Positions 9,631 to 19,675 of a DNA stretch of 23,588 bases are shown one piece after another. Made by a program: the position numbers and the translations under genes. Location: NCBI GenBank assembly GCA_002633005.1, contig NMRA01001318.1, forward strand, positions 1 through 23,588, read 5' to 3'. How positions within the stretch are numbered: the first letter of the stretch is position 1; each line of letters starts with the position of its first letter. The notes below the pieces were generated by a model. It saw only the letters and a program-made list of their open reading frames with translations. It had not been told where the DNA came from and searched no databases. Origin of the DNA: Phoronis australis (Eukaryota; Phoronida; Phoronidae).

Positions 9631-10676
9631 TCATTAGGGGCGGAAAATTTGAAAACTGTCGATGAAAGAGTTCGGCAAGTTTCTGGAAATCTTGCAATAT
9701 CCAATATGTGGACTCACGTAAGGATCCCCAAGTAGTAAATTACCCGCGATGTGTTTAAAATGTATTTATTAGAGTTTTCGCTTTATATACCTCTTCAATT
9801 CTGAAAAGTGGGTGTTTTAACAACCTCAGCATCGGTAAATGCATGCGCGCGCCCAAGGGGAGGGGCTCGAACGAGTCCCATTTGGCGAAGTGGGCAATAA
9901 GGGCAGCCCTCAGAAAAACAAATTATCAGAGAAAACGAGACAAAAGTACACTAAAAGGGCAGGTACTACCAAAAATCGGCTCTAAATGTACCTTAAAGCC
10001 TGGATCCACTCGTTTTCCCAAAACATCGAGCCTCACATTAGGCTGGGTGTGCAGGCATGTGTACACAAACGACTTGTGAAATCCATTCTTTATATATTTG
10101 ATATCAGGTTTCAGTGCAAATGTGGATTAGTAAACAAAACAGAATACCCTGTTGCTACACAGATTTCCAACTTGCTAGGTCCGGTCTGGCCCGCCCAAGA
10201 AACTCTCAAGTACGTAAAACATGTAAGAAAAGTCCGTGCTAGAGATCGCACAGCATTTTTTTTTTCTTGGGCGTCGACTGATTTTTTAATAAACCACTGT
10301 TTGTTGTGTATGAAACACGAAGTAAAATAAACAAAATATGAAAGTAGAAATGGCCAAAATGATCCTAGAGATGGAAATCTCGGTTAACAGCGCCTTTCTC
10401 TCCACGGTGTCTTACTCAAACGGGAGAAATGGCTTCTGCTAGCTGGAGGATGCGTGGATTTACAATTCTTTTTGCTTCTAAGATCGTACTTCTCTTATAA
10501 ATAAAACACTATCCTGTGACCAGGTGACAAATCAGTCGAGCCTTAATCTCAAGTAGATCGTATCTCGAGTAGAGCTAAGGAAGTGCAGGACGCCGCTCAG
10601 ACTTCAATGTCTTAAATACTGACTCATTTTTATTATCAACAAAGCATGATAGAAATAAAAATTACTAACTTGGTCA
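9631..10676. other. Non-coding stretch
   Basis: No gene is recognisable. At 9841-9870 the text GCATGCGCGCGCC...GGGGCTCGA resembles the left end of the 8039-8297 element and may be a solitary relic of it. Chance open frames at 9843-10330 have no recognisable domain. Confidence 0.35.
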
Positions 10677-10729
10677 TATACATACATGCATACATATATA
10701 CATACATACAAACATACATACATACATAC
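10677..10729. repeat. CATA tetranucleotide microsatellite
   Basis: About 13 tetranucleotide units of CATA with a few interruptions (GCATA, TATATA, AACATA). Simple sequence repeat, probably length-polymorphic. Confidence 0.9.
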
Positions 10730-11648
10730 CAGGCCGTCATAACCTTGCTTTTGGAATATTTTCTCACGTAAAGACTATACACAAATTTGTTCAAAGTCGC
10801 TTTTGATGTTTTCTGTCAATCGTACTTTTTCTTAAATCGATAGCTCCCTTAAAAAGTGTGACTGGAACGAACCCCCACGTCTAGCCTCCTACGTTCAATA
10901 ACCATGCACCATTAATCACACTAACAGCAGATGAGAAATGGGTAAATCTGATGCGAATTGGAATTCACTGACAAGGTTGAAGAAACTAAATTCCCGGACT
11001 TAAGACAGAGTAGGGAGAATAGTGTCTTTTACAATACAGCAGCGTCAACTAAATGCATATTGGAGACATAATCATAAGCAATGTAACTGAAATTACCCAT
11101 ACGTGATGCCTATCACCAAGTGGACAATATGCACCGCGCGTTCAGGGTAATACTGCATAACTTCTGCAGTAATAGGGTCGTTTGTACGTAGCCTGTAGGT
11201 CGCGTGATTTTTTCATGTTGAATCAAATAAAAAATAACACGCAACTGATTTAACAAATCGAGTTCTGAGAATCATTGTTTGGTTAATTTAGGAATGTAGC
11301 ACATGCGTATTAATACGGAGTGATGATACTTGTCCTTCATAAATCTGAATAAGTTCTTAATAATGGGCCGAGAAGTGACATTTCCTGATTGAATGTGTCA
11401 GCAGCAGATAAGCTTTAATCATCTTCCATGGCTATGGTTACGGCGTTGTCGGTCCTAATAACGCCAATGTAGAGTTAATTAAAAATATTCATTTCTTGAA
11501 ACTGTTCTTTTCTTAATCTTCCTGATAGTCTCAGCGCACGTTTGCACAAGTTAATAAATTGCCAACTTAGCTCTGAGATATTTCAGCAAAACACGCTGTC
11601 AAGAAACATTGCGTGTTAAAACGTCACATGATTACACTCCCATTTAAA
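10730..11648. other. Non-coding stretch
   Basis: AT-rich sequence between the CATA microsatellite and the inverted-repeat element. I see nothing in it that I can support. Confidence 0.4.
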
Positions 11649-11768
11649 CAGGGACGGATCCAGGATTTTGAGTTACGGGGAGGGGACAGGGCGTGAGCCA
11701 GGATTTTGCACATCAGACATTCGCACCCCTGAACTGCCAAATGGAATCTGGGAGAATTTTAGGGGGGG

Positions 11769-12631
11769 NNNNNNNNNNNNNNNNNNNNNNNNNNNNNNNN
11801 NNNNNNNNNNNNNNNNNNNNNNNNNNNNNNNNNNNNNNNNNNNNNNNNNNNNNNNNNNNNNNNNNNNNNNNNNNNNNNNNNNNNNNNNNNNNNNNNNNNN
11901 NNNNNNNNNNNNNNNNNNNNNNNNNNNNNNNNNNNNNNNNNNNNNNNNNNNNNNNNNNNNNNNNNNNNNNNNNNNNNNNNNNNNNNNNNNNNNNNNNNNN
12001 NNNNNNNNNNNNNNNNNNNNNNNNNNNNNNNNNNNNNNNNNNNNNNNNNNNNNNNNNNNNNNNNNNNNNNNNNNNNNNNNNNNNNNNNNNNNNNNNNNNN
12101 NNNNNNNNNNNNNNNNNNNNNNNNNNNNNNNNNNNNNNNNNNNNNNNNNNNNNNNNNNNNNNNNNNNNNNNNNNNNNNNNNNNNNNNNNNNNNNNNNNNN
12201 NNNNNNNNNNNNNNNNNNNNNNNNNNNNNNNNNNNNNNNNNNNNNNNNNNNNNNNNNNNNNNNNNNNNNNNNNNNNNNNNNNNNNNNNNNNNNNNNNNNN
12301 NNNNNNNNNNNNNNNNNNNNNNNNNNNNNNNNNNNNNNNNNNNNNNNNNNNNNNNNNNNNNNNNNNNNNNNNNNNNNNNNNNNNNNNNNNNNNNNNNNNN
12401 NNNNNNNNNNNNNNNNNNNNNNNNNNNNNNNNNNNNNNNNNNNNNNNNNNNNNNNNNNNNNNNNNNNNNNNNNNNNNNNNNNNNNNNNNNNNNNNNNNNN
12501 NNNNNNNNNNNNNNNNNNNNNNNNNNNNNNNNNNNNNNNNNNNNNNNNNNNNNNNNNNNNNNNNNNNNNNNNNNNNNNNNNNNNNNNNNNNNNNNNNNNN
12601 NNNNNNNNNNNNNNNNNNNNNNNNNNNNNNN
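11769..12631. other. Assembly gap (863 Ns)
   Basis: An unbroken run of N. The last resolved bases are a G-run on the left and a C-run on the right, so both contigs stop in homopolymer or GC-rich DNA inside an inverted repeat. The length is probably a scaffolding estimate. Any open frame drawn across it is meaningless. Confidence 0.99.
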
Positions 12632-12735
12632 CCCCCCACCCCTCGTACCCTTGCTCCTGATACCACCATATTTGTATCGAATTTCCCACGTCCCCAATAG
12701 GTGGAGGGCACAGTGGGGGATTTAGGGGTAGCCAA

Positions 12736-12749
12736 GGGGCCATGGCCCC
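12736..12749. repeat. Perfect 14-bp palindrome GGGGCCATGGCCCC
   Basis: Perfectly self-complementary sequence just inside the right inverted repeat of the gapped element. It may be a subterminal transposase site or a remnant of the junction where a G-rich core begins. Confidence 0.7.
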
Positions 12750-12857
12750 GTGAAATTCTCCCATATTCCATTTGACTTTTCGGGGGTGCGAATTTCTGAC
12801 GGGTAAAACCCTGGCTAATACTCTGCCCTGCCCCCCAACTCAAAACCCTAGATCCGA

Positions 12858-12876
12858 CCCCGGGACAATCCCGGGG
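12858..12876. repeat. GC hairpin at element's right end
   Basis: CCCCGGGA (12858-12865) and TCCCGGGG (12869-12876) are exact reverse complements around a CAA loop. The left arm overlaps the outer edge of the right inverted repeat, and the right arm lies outside it. Confidence 0.75.
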
Positions 12877-13399
12877 ATGAAAGCCATCAAGAGTTGAGTA
12901 ACCGTGAACCAGCATGGAGAATAAGAATGGGCCAAGGACCAGTGCACGGACCAGTAGCGAGGAGCTGCCTCAAGTAGCTATAGCTGAGATCTAACAATGG
13001 GAAAAAACGAAATTCCCGATGAACTAAAGCTATTTGCTGGTCAGCTCGGCTGTGATTCACTTGAGACAGGCAACTCGTACCGGCCGTCGGCGTTCGCTAT
13101 AAGGTCGTTTTATTGTGATCCAGTTTCGCGAAAACTTTATTTTATTATAGTCATTCTTTGAAGGATTTTTTTGAAAAGATGAGGTCCCGAAGTCCCTGGA
13201 ATAGTGGCTTTGGGGCTGTTTCAAAATGCCTAGCTGAAACACGACCGGTATAGTTTCAGTTTCTGGTGGCTGGGGAAAGGATAGTGTGTCCCAAAATGTA
13301 CACACTTCCTGAACGCCTGGAGTTCAAATTCAGTTCTCGTGGATCACTGAGATTCTGTGCGGGCCAACTGTATGGTTACATCTTATTTTTAACGTGGGT
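12877..13399. other. Non-coding stretch
   Basis: No gene that I can support. A 26-codon open frame (12914-12994 region, beginning MENKNGPRTS) lies just outside the transposon end but has no partner exon or recognisable domain. Confidence 0.35.
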
Positions 13400-13415
13400 A
13401 CGTCAGTCATGACGT
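13400..13415. promoter_or_regulatory. Paired CRE half-sites (ACGTCA...TGACGT)
   Basis: ACGTCA (13400-13405) and TGACGT (13410-13415) form an inverted pair of CRE/ATF half-sites four bases apart. The second continues as TGACGTGCAC, resembling ATF6/XBP1-type elements. No transcription start is recognised nearby, so function is unproven. Confidence 0.25.
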
Positions 13416-15929
13416 GCACGCAAATAAGAACAAGCAATCAATTCAGTTTTGTAGAACAAACATTCATAGCTCAATAGCCACAAAAACACCAAGGAAGTGC
13501 AAAGACAACCATACCAAGCAATGAGTTTGATTTTATTTATTTAAGGATTTTTAAAACGTTTTTTCTATCTACGGTTTGTGAGTCTGAATTTCATCAAGGT
13601 CTTTTAGAGTTATTTTAGATATGCAAAAATCGTCTATAAGTCCATTTTACGATTTGGGGATCGGATTATAGAGTTCTTTCCAACTACAGACTGCAATTAA
13701 ATTCACTGTAACATCATCAGTTCTTACAAGATTAGTTTCTTATTGTCAAAAATCATCTATGGATCTATCGATTTTTGTTGATACATAAACAAATAAATCA
13801 GAAACCAACGAATTTGTTTATCGAAACGGAATGTTATAAGCTATTTCCACATGCATACTTGCAGACTTTTAATGGGTAACCTGGGGAATATGGGAGATGG
13901 GGCATTCGCATAAAACTGTATTTTTGAGCAGTTCAGAGGCACCTATAACGGTTCACGAGGTAAACTTGAACTCCATTGGCAAAAAAACGCTGAAATCTTT
14001 GTTTACGATAGCGAGAGTTCTTTGAGTACCCCCACGGTCATCACAAAGAGTAGCTCAGACAGCAGTGTTTTACACATGTGTGAATTCCTCACAAACAATT
14101 CATAGTAACCATCTTCAAAAGAGAAACTAGAGTAACGTTATTTTATAGCTAACCATCGGAAGTAGTTTTTTTGTGTAATTCCCAAATAGTGGCCTTCACG
14201 TTCTTCAAAATTCCACCCTTTCGAAGGCGGTAATCCTACTGTATTTTTTCGCATTTTTTGTTGTTTGGGTTGAATGGCTGCGCTGTGCACGAATGTTTGG
14301 TGTTTTTCTTGAATTTGGAATCTCAACTTCCATCGCGTCGCATTTACTTGTATAGAGGGACAAAGGTCGACATTTCCTTCGAACTGCTCCACCGAGAGAT
14401 CAGGTACCGTCTGAAATGGGACACCATAAGACGAAATGCTAAACATCATTAAGCTTGGAAAAAAGAGTTTCATTGCCCTCAACCGTCATGTAGTCCCAAA
14501 ACGATGCAGGGAGTGGTCTCCTTCAACATGAAAGCGGGTTACACGATTTCACAAAAAACAGGAAAACAGAAATAATCGATTCCAACATTGGGCCCTCTCT
14601 CTATGAGCGGCCCCTTAAGAATTTGTCCATAAAAACACAAAAGGGGTGACCACTTGAATGTCATCAATGGTCTCCTTCAAGGGCGGGCCACCTAAACATG
14701 AAAATATCAGGAAATGCGCAACAATTGATGTTATCTGTCAGGTGATCAATTTTTTCTCAAGTAATAAACAGTTTCAAGAAAAAAATAAATCGAAAGTTGT
14801 CTCCGTTATCCCTTGCCAGAGAGGGGCATAAGGAAAAGTACAGTTTTGCATTCGTAAAAAATTCAGTAAATTAGTACGCTCCGCAAAAGCTTCGCTTTAC
14901 AAATTTTCTCGACTTTTCGTCCAGATTAACTCTTCAACTTTATGTTCTAAAAGTTACACAACGCTGCAAGGTGCAATATGGCGGCCAAAAGGTCACAAAA
15001 CGACCACTAAAATTCGCCACAAAAAGTGGTCTGTCCCTTTCTAGCACAAAGCTGTCAGACTTCAATAAATGACACAGAATTCTTCACAATATACGTTATT
15101 TATAGCAGCCACCAAAGTACAACTTTGAATCTAATTTGTAAGTTACTTATTTTCGTTGCTGAAAACATGCAATTTTGGAAACTGGGGATATTTCCAATTG
15201 TGCCAATTTGTGGTCTCATGCTCCAGCGGCGCAATTAGGGATCACTGAGTGCACAAAATTTGGCAATTAAGTTTTTGTTAGGATAACTATCCATGTACAA
15301 AATATGAAGTTTCTTTGAATTTTGACAAGTAGACTGATTTTTGAAAATCTACTGGTTTTTATATGGACTGTCCCTTAATTGTTTTTGTTAGTGATTGAAG
15401 AGAGCTCACCTTTCAGGCTAATAAAAACACCAATAGTTGTGAATGCGTACTTAGGGGAGTGATCGGAACTGTAAGATTTGTACAATCGTGAAAATGGCGA
15501 TGACGTTGAGAAAACCGGCCCTAACAAGAAATTTGTTGTTGTATCCTTTTGTTTCATTAAAAACAGACGTTAAAGAATTGTCATATGAAAGAAATTTTAA
15601 AGAGCCTCTGAAAACCATAGTTTGAAAGACTGTTACACTTCAAATACACCATGTGATAGTAGGAGTTTCTTCAGGAAATCGAGCGATCTGGCGAACTACG
15701 GTGGGTATTGGATGTGACAGATGTCTTACCAGATCTCGTGTAATTATCCCTTATTTACTTCTCGGTCAGTTACATTCCGCATAATGTTTTGGTTCAGCGA
15801 GAGACAACATGAATGACAAACCAATACAAACTCTTATTGTCTCGTTACGATCAACATGCAGTTTTTATTGGCAAATCTCAGCAACGTCGCTTCCGCGTGT
15901 GAAATAAAGCATAATCAGAAAGTGAGTTT
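13416..15929. other. Non-coding stretch
   Basis: No supported gene. A 114-codon minus-strand frame at 14138-14482 has no recognisable domain. Two short direct repeats of TGGTCTCCTTCAA occur near 14513 and 14670. A YY1-like word (ATGGCGGC on the plus strand) lies near 14977, and a 7-bp hairpin GACCACT/AGTGGTC lies near 15001-15031. Confidence 0.35.
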
Positions 15930-15996
15930 ATGTCGAGCAAAGAATTAATAAAATTAGTGAGTACTGTTGATGCTAACTGTGATGAAGCGTACCAAG
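15930..15996 (+). CDS. Weak candidate first coding exon
   Basis: An ATG opens 22 codons (MSSKELIKLVSTVDANCDEA then YQ) and runs into CAAG/GTATTC, a plausible 5' splice site, one base into the next codon. Amino-acid composition looks protein-like and the frame would stop soon after if not spliced (TAA after GILLFF). No downstream exon was recognised and the upstream promoter is not identifiable. It is short enough to be chance. Confidence 0.2.
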
Positions 15997-16377
15997 GTAT
16001 TCTTTTATTTTTTTAACATGCCTGCGTTGAAGATAGTAGCGAAATTGGTCGGTGTTTTACCCGCTACAGGCTATGGGGAAAATGTTGATTTTTGAAATTA
16101 CGCCTTCAATAAATCTTAAGGGAAATGGCGTTGGTGAATTTACACAGGTGGTCGGTGCTTATGTACTTGAGCCCCGCCCCTTGTGCAGAGATCATTACAG
16201 GCCATGTTTTAACATGTATTAAAATACGTACACCTATGGTCAACACCCATCAGTGACAATTACTTAGTAAGCCAACAGTAGCGTGTACTATCGGATAGAA
16301 GCGGACAGGTTATCTCTACTTGTAGCCAGATGCGGCATTTTCAGAAGAAAACAGGATGGCTTCGTTTCATCAGAGAA
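15997..16377. other. Non-coding stretch
   Basis: I see nothing here that I can support as a gene or repeat. Confidence 0.4.
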
Positions 16378-16731
16378 CACGGTGTGGCGCAGTGCTTTGA
16401 GCTTCAGACTTCCGCTTGTAAGATTCGGGTTCAAATCCTGGCAGACAGTCGAGCACTGCACAAAAGTGTGCCTCCCGACACAGTGCAGGTGTCAGGATTA
16501 AATCGTAGCAACTGGCATAGGCGAGGGGCCGAGGTCAGTTGAGAAAAGAAAGACAGAGAAACAAGGATTTTAGAGAACATTCAAGAGAATATTTGTCAAA
16601 GCAGTGTTTGATTTTCCATTTTAGGACCTTATCTATTGTTATTTCTGAGAGCCCCCATGGAAAGCAGTGTGAACTGATGGGGCTACCCTCATTGTAAATA
16701 TTACATTAATAAATAAATAAATAAATAAATT
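16378..16731 (+). mobile_element. tRNA-derived SINE
   Basis: The head has a polymerase III A box, TGGCGCAGTGCTTTGAGC (16385-16402), and a B box, GGTTCAAATCC (16428-16438), at tRNA-like spacing. A tRNA-unrelated body of about 250 bp follows, including a block with CCCCCATGGAAAGCAGTGTG and GGGGCTACCCTC. The element ends in an (AAAT)n tail at 16707-16731. A/B boxes, unrelated body and short-repeat tail together are diagnostic of a SINE. The tail implies mobilisation by a partner LINE. I could not identify a clear target-site duplication, so the 5' boundary is estimated from A-box position. Not an intact tRNA: the cloverleaf stems are not maintained. Confidence 0.85.
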
Positions 16732-17519
16732 GAGAGGTCGATTTAAATATAACGAATTTTCCGAGTTTAAACTTCAAGAAAATAGTAGGGAATGCAAAAT
16801 TTTATTTATCCTGCTGGAGTCATCTGTCGCGTTCTTTTTTTTCGTTTTCTTTCCTCAAAAAATTGTATGTTATTTGATAAAAATTTGAGAACCTGAAGGA
16901 TTTCACCAATTGCTGCTCATTTCCTGTTTTTGAAATTATAGATCCTTGCACATTTAGGGGCCCAGCCCTTGGACAAGGCCCCTTCATGCTTTTATTGATA
17001 ACTTCTTTGGAGGTTAGTCCCAATGATGGATTCAATTGCCATTGTTTTCTTGTTTGTGTGAAATTGAACAACGCTGTATGTTAAGGAAGGTCGCTCCTTG
17101 TGGATGGTCACACGATGATGGAATTGACTGTCATTCTTTTCTATTTTTAATGATATTTGGGCCTTCCATGTGAAGGAGACTCTTGGATCCCCTCTCGCAA
17201 GGGTGGCCCGCCGAAATTTCCCCTTTACCCCTCTGTAAATGCGGCACCGTCAACCGTTTACGAAGGAAGAAGATAAAATTCCAAATTTAACGAAAAACAT
17301 AAATCAATTCCGTGTAAAGCATAGCAATGTCAAGACGTTCAGACCAAACAACCAAAAATGATTATACTGAAAAATACAATAGAACAGATCGCCATCAAAA
17401 GTTTTAAGAACTATCTTGTGATTTAAACAAAAGCAATTTTCCCAAAGGTTTTGTAACGGTAACATGTGGATACTTTTCCCACAGTATCATAAGAATAGCT
17501 TGTTACTGCAAATTTACTC
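16732..17519. other. Non-coding stretch
   Basis: No supported gene. The region near 17170-17215 shares short words, in reverse complement, with 14670-14830 (GTCTCCTTCA, GGCGGGCCACC), possibly an old dispersed repeat. Confidence 0.35.
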
Positions 17520-17553
17520 TGTGTGTGTGTGTGTATGTGTGTGTGTGTGTGTT

Positions 17554-17605
<52 letters not shown>

Positions 17606-17630
17606 TGTGTGTGTGTGTGTGTGTGTGTGT
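17520..17630. repeat. GT/GCGT microsatellite, Z-DNA prone
   Basis: A 111-bp nearly pure alternating purine-pyrimidine tract: (GT)n with two interruptions, then about ten GCGT units (about 17567-17606), then (GT)n again. Alternating GT and GC steps favour left-handed Z-DNA. Open frames here (Val-Cys runs) are artefacts. Confidence 0.97.
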
Positions 17631-19459
17631 CTTGATCATATTAGTTTTCTGTACGACCGTAAGATGGCGTGTATTGAAATTAAGGATCTGGCGTGAGATT
17701 TGAAAGCCGCTTTTATCTCGGTATATTGAGGTGTCAAGTCATATCATTGGACTTCAACTGGTTTTGGAAGTTGTGTAGGGATCATATTGACGTGAGTTTC
17801 ACTTTCTTTGTATATAACTTTTGGACTGTCGTAAAAAGTAAAGATAAAGCGTTTATTTTTATTGTATAATATTTATTATGTCCTTGTGAAAAGTTTTTTT
17901 ACTGAAGGGAATGACTTTAGCAAGCGAACTTCAGCATCAATGTACGGGAATTATATTTGGTATTATCATTTTGTTCGCAGTTCGCCAACCAATAAAAGTC
18001 AGAATAAAGTCAATCCCTTGTTTCATTTTTGCGTGACCAACTCAGCCGTCATATATTGAAAATCATTACTGGGAGTTGTTTGCAAGAAACTCACACGTGT
18101 CGAAGAAACTGTTAGGGTGTTTACGATTTTTGCTTACCGTGTACTGAGCACATGTACATGTCTAATGGATTCAGGAACTGCCAATCATAAACATTATTTA
18201 TGGCGTTCAAGCTTAACCCATAAACCGTAATACCTACCTCTAGAATGTATCAAAATATGACGTGGTTTACACCAATAAATTTAGAAAATTTCATGGAGGG
18301 CGCCCTCAATACCCTGGGATACCCTAAATCCCATGTTCATCCGGTTATCCGTCAAGAATCTGCGATCATGTCTTCGGAAATTGCTCATTATATTCAGTAA
18401 TTGATTCTATATACGACGGCAAATGGTTTTTGATTTACATTTTAAGTATTCACGAAAGGTTTGTCCCTCCCCCTTAATAAATTGCCTACTACTTCTGCTT
18501 CGGCTTTCTCGTAAATTACGCCTTTGCCGAACTATAGTATTTGAGGGGATTCACGGAATGTCGTCAGTAACGGTCGATTTATTGAATTTAACTAGTTAAA
18601 TGCATTTATCGTCATTATTTTGACATTTGTCTCTTGATTTTGATACCAGTCCTTAGGGTTTATTTTGCATTACTCATCTCTATTTAGAAAACTGGAGGAG
18701 AAAGGTATTTTTATTTTTTTGTTAATAAACCAAAACCGGGTTTGATGCCCCTTCTAATAAACCGCCTCATTCTTATTTCATCTTACTTTAGTAACCGCCG
18801 GTGTATCCCGCAAAAGGTAACTTATAGTAAACCATGAGTCTCAGTGGCCAATAACAAACAGGGACATAGGTGTGGATCAATCTTGTCCAGTTACTGATAG
18901 CTAGTTGCCCAGGTTACCACCATTATCTCTCCCCCGCAGCCTCCATAACTCCTTCATCAGTTGCGTCAGTCGTAAAACTTACAATTCCCANCGCCGATGT
19001 CCATCTTGGGTTCTCAGTTCCCTGGCACTGCAAATTTATGGGTGAGCCCAGTCCGATACTCGCCACTCTTCCTGCGACCCCATGCTGGCACTTTAGGTAC
19101 GAAGTCTCACTGTCAAGTACCAATAGAGATTGTTATTTATTTTATGCCATTAATTCTGTGCAGTGACGGCCCTGGAGGGTTGGAGCAATGCTTGAGTGTT
19201 GACTTGGTGAGCGTTTTTGCCCCGTTACACCTGTAGATAATTTGCTGCAGTACTGATGAATAATATACGAGATATTTCAATGATTGCAAATACTAATTAA
19301 TTTAAAGAGTCAGTTTTTCTATGTTCACTAGGTGGGACGTATGTATCTGTGTGTCCAGCCCCACCCCCACCCTCCCCTGGTGCAACCTCGAAAAAATGAA
19401 GTTAAAATTGTCGACAAAACGGGAAAATGTCGCGTCATTCGGAGTTTCTCTTACGGCAG
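17631..19459. other. Non-coding stretch upstream of PhnX
   Basis: No supported gene. It holds a 12-bp palindrome GAGGGCGCCCTC (18296-18307) and one ambiguous base (18991). The promoter and any non-coding first exon of the PhnX gene would be expected in or before this stretch but cannot be pinned down. Confidence 0.35.
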
Positions 19460-19474
19460 GTCTAAAGAGGGCAC
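19460..19474 (+). other. Possible 5' leader after a splice acceptor
   Basis: TTTCTCTTACGGCAG ends at 19459 and fits a 3' splice site. It would leave a 15-base leader before the ATG at 19475. An in-frame TAA at 19463-19465 means that, with this acceptor, translation must start at that ATG. This would fit a spliced non-coding first exon or, in lineages that use it, spliced-leader addition. An alternative acceptor further in (GGTGGCCAG) cannot be excluded. Confidence 0.3.
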
Positions 19475-19675
19475 ATGCTGCGAAATTTGAAGGTGGCCAG
19501 CCGCTACACTGTGAGCGTTAAGGCTTATATTCTCGACTGGAGCGGAACTACTGCCGACAAATATGTGATCGCGCCGGCCATAGTGTTCTATGACGTATTC
19601 AAGAAACATGGAGTTGAAATAACAATGGAGGAAGCACGTTTGCCAATGGGACTGAGGAAAGACTTGCACATAAAG
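19475..19675 (+). CDS. phnX: Phosphonoacetaldehyde hydrolase, coding exon 1
   Basis: The 67 codons encode the N-terminus of phosphonatase, a HAD-superfamily enzyme that hydrolyses phosphonoacetaldehyde to acetaldehyde and phosphate, the step after 2-aminoethylphosphonate transamination. Residues 17-26 (AYILDWSGTT) are HAD motif I, with Asp21 the expected nucleophile. EEARLPMGLRKDLHIK (52-67) is the cap-domain signature; Lys62 lines up with the Schiff-base Lys53 of the Bacillus cereus enzyme and His65 with its His56. The Asp-to-Lys spacing (41) is the same. Ser23 replaces the Ala of the DWAGT form, and Val replaces the Bacillus Cys22. The exon ends in phase 0 at AAG/GTAACT. The start ATG follows an in-frame TAA by 9 bases and gives about 16 extra residues ahead of the catalytic domain, rich in Arg/Lys/Ser and without acidic residues, possibly a mitochondrial presequence (inference). 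Confidence 0.92.

Larger units (their letters stand above)
11649..12862. mobile_element. Long-TIR DNA transposon interrupted by gap
   Basis: Left sequence 11649 to about 11760 and the reverse complement of about 12751 to 12862 are clearly homologous. They share in order CGGATCYAGGRTTTTGAGTT, a G-rich stretch, AGCCAGGRTTTT, TCAGAMATTCGCACCCC and CAAATGGAATMTGGGAGAAT. This gives terminal inverted repeats of about 110 bp, roughly three-quarters identical by eye. The interior is mainly Ns plus about 120 bp next to the right TIR. The CAGGGACGGATCCAGG terminus is reminiscent of invertebrate hAT-like or foldback elements, but I found no 8-bp target duplication in the flanks (CATTTAAA versus GGACAATC), so the superfamily is open. 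No transposase is visible. Confidence 0.75.

Noticed and set aside
9843-10330. Overlapping open frames of 78 and 114 codons
   Set aside because: No domain, overlapping in different frames, and no supporting signals.
11668-12915. Several 300-400 codon open frames on both strands
   Set aside because: They exist only because Ns do not create stops; they run across the assembly gap.
14138-14482. 114-codon minus-strand frame starting MRAMKLFFPSL
   Set aside because: No recognised domain, no splice or promoter context, and other 105-123 codon frames of this kind occur by chance in the window.
16378-16450. tRNA gene
   Set aside because: A and B boxes are present, but the acceptor and anticodon stems are not maintained and a SINE body and tail follow.
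14500-17230. Shared words (GTCTCCTTCA, GGCGGGCCACC) between 14.5-14.8 kb and the reverse complement of 17.17-17.22 kb
   Set aside because: The words are short and not cleanly collinear; this is not enough to claim a repeat family without an alignment.
17464-17703. 79-codon frame with Val-Cys and Arg-Ala-Cys-Val runs
   Set aside because: It is a translation of the GT/GCGT microsatellite, not a protein.
18870-19166. Overlapping open frames around the single N at 18991
   Set aside because: Frames on both strands overlap, none has a recognised domain, and the ambiguous base makes the frame uncertain.
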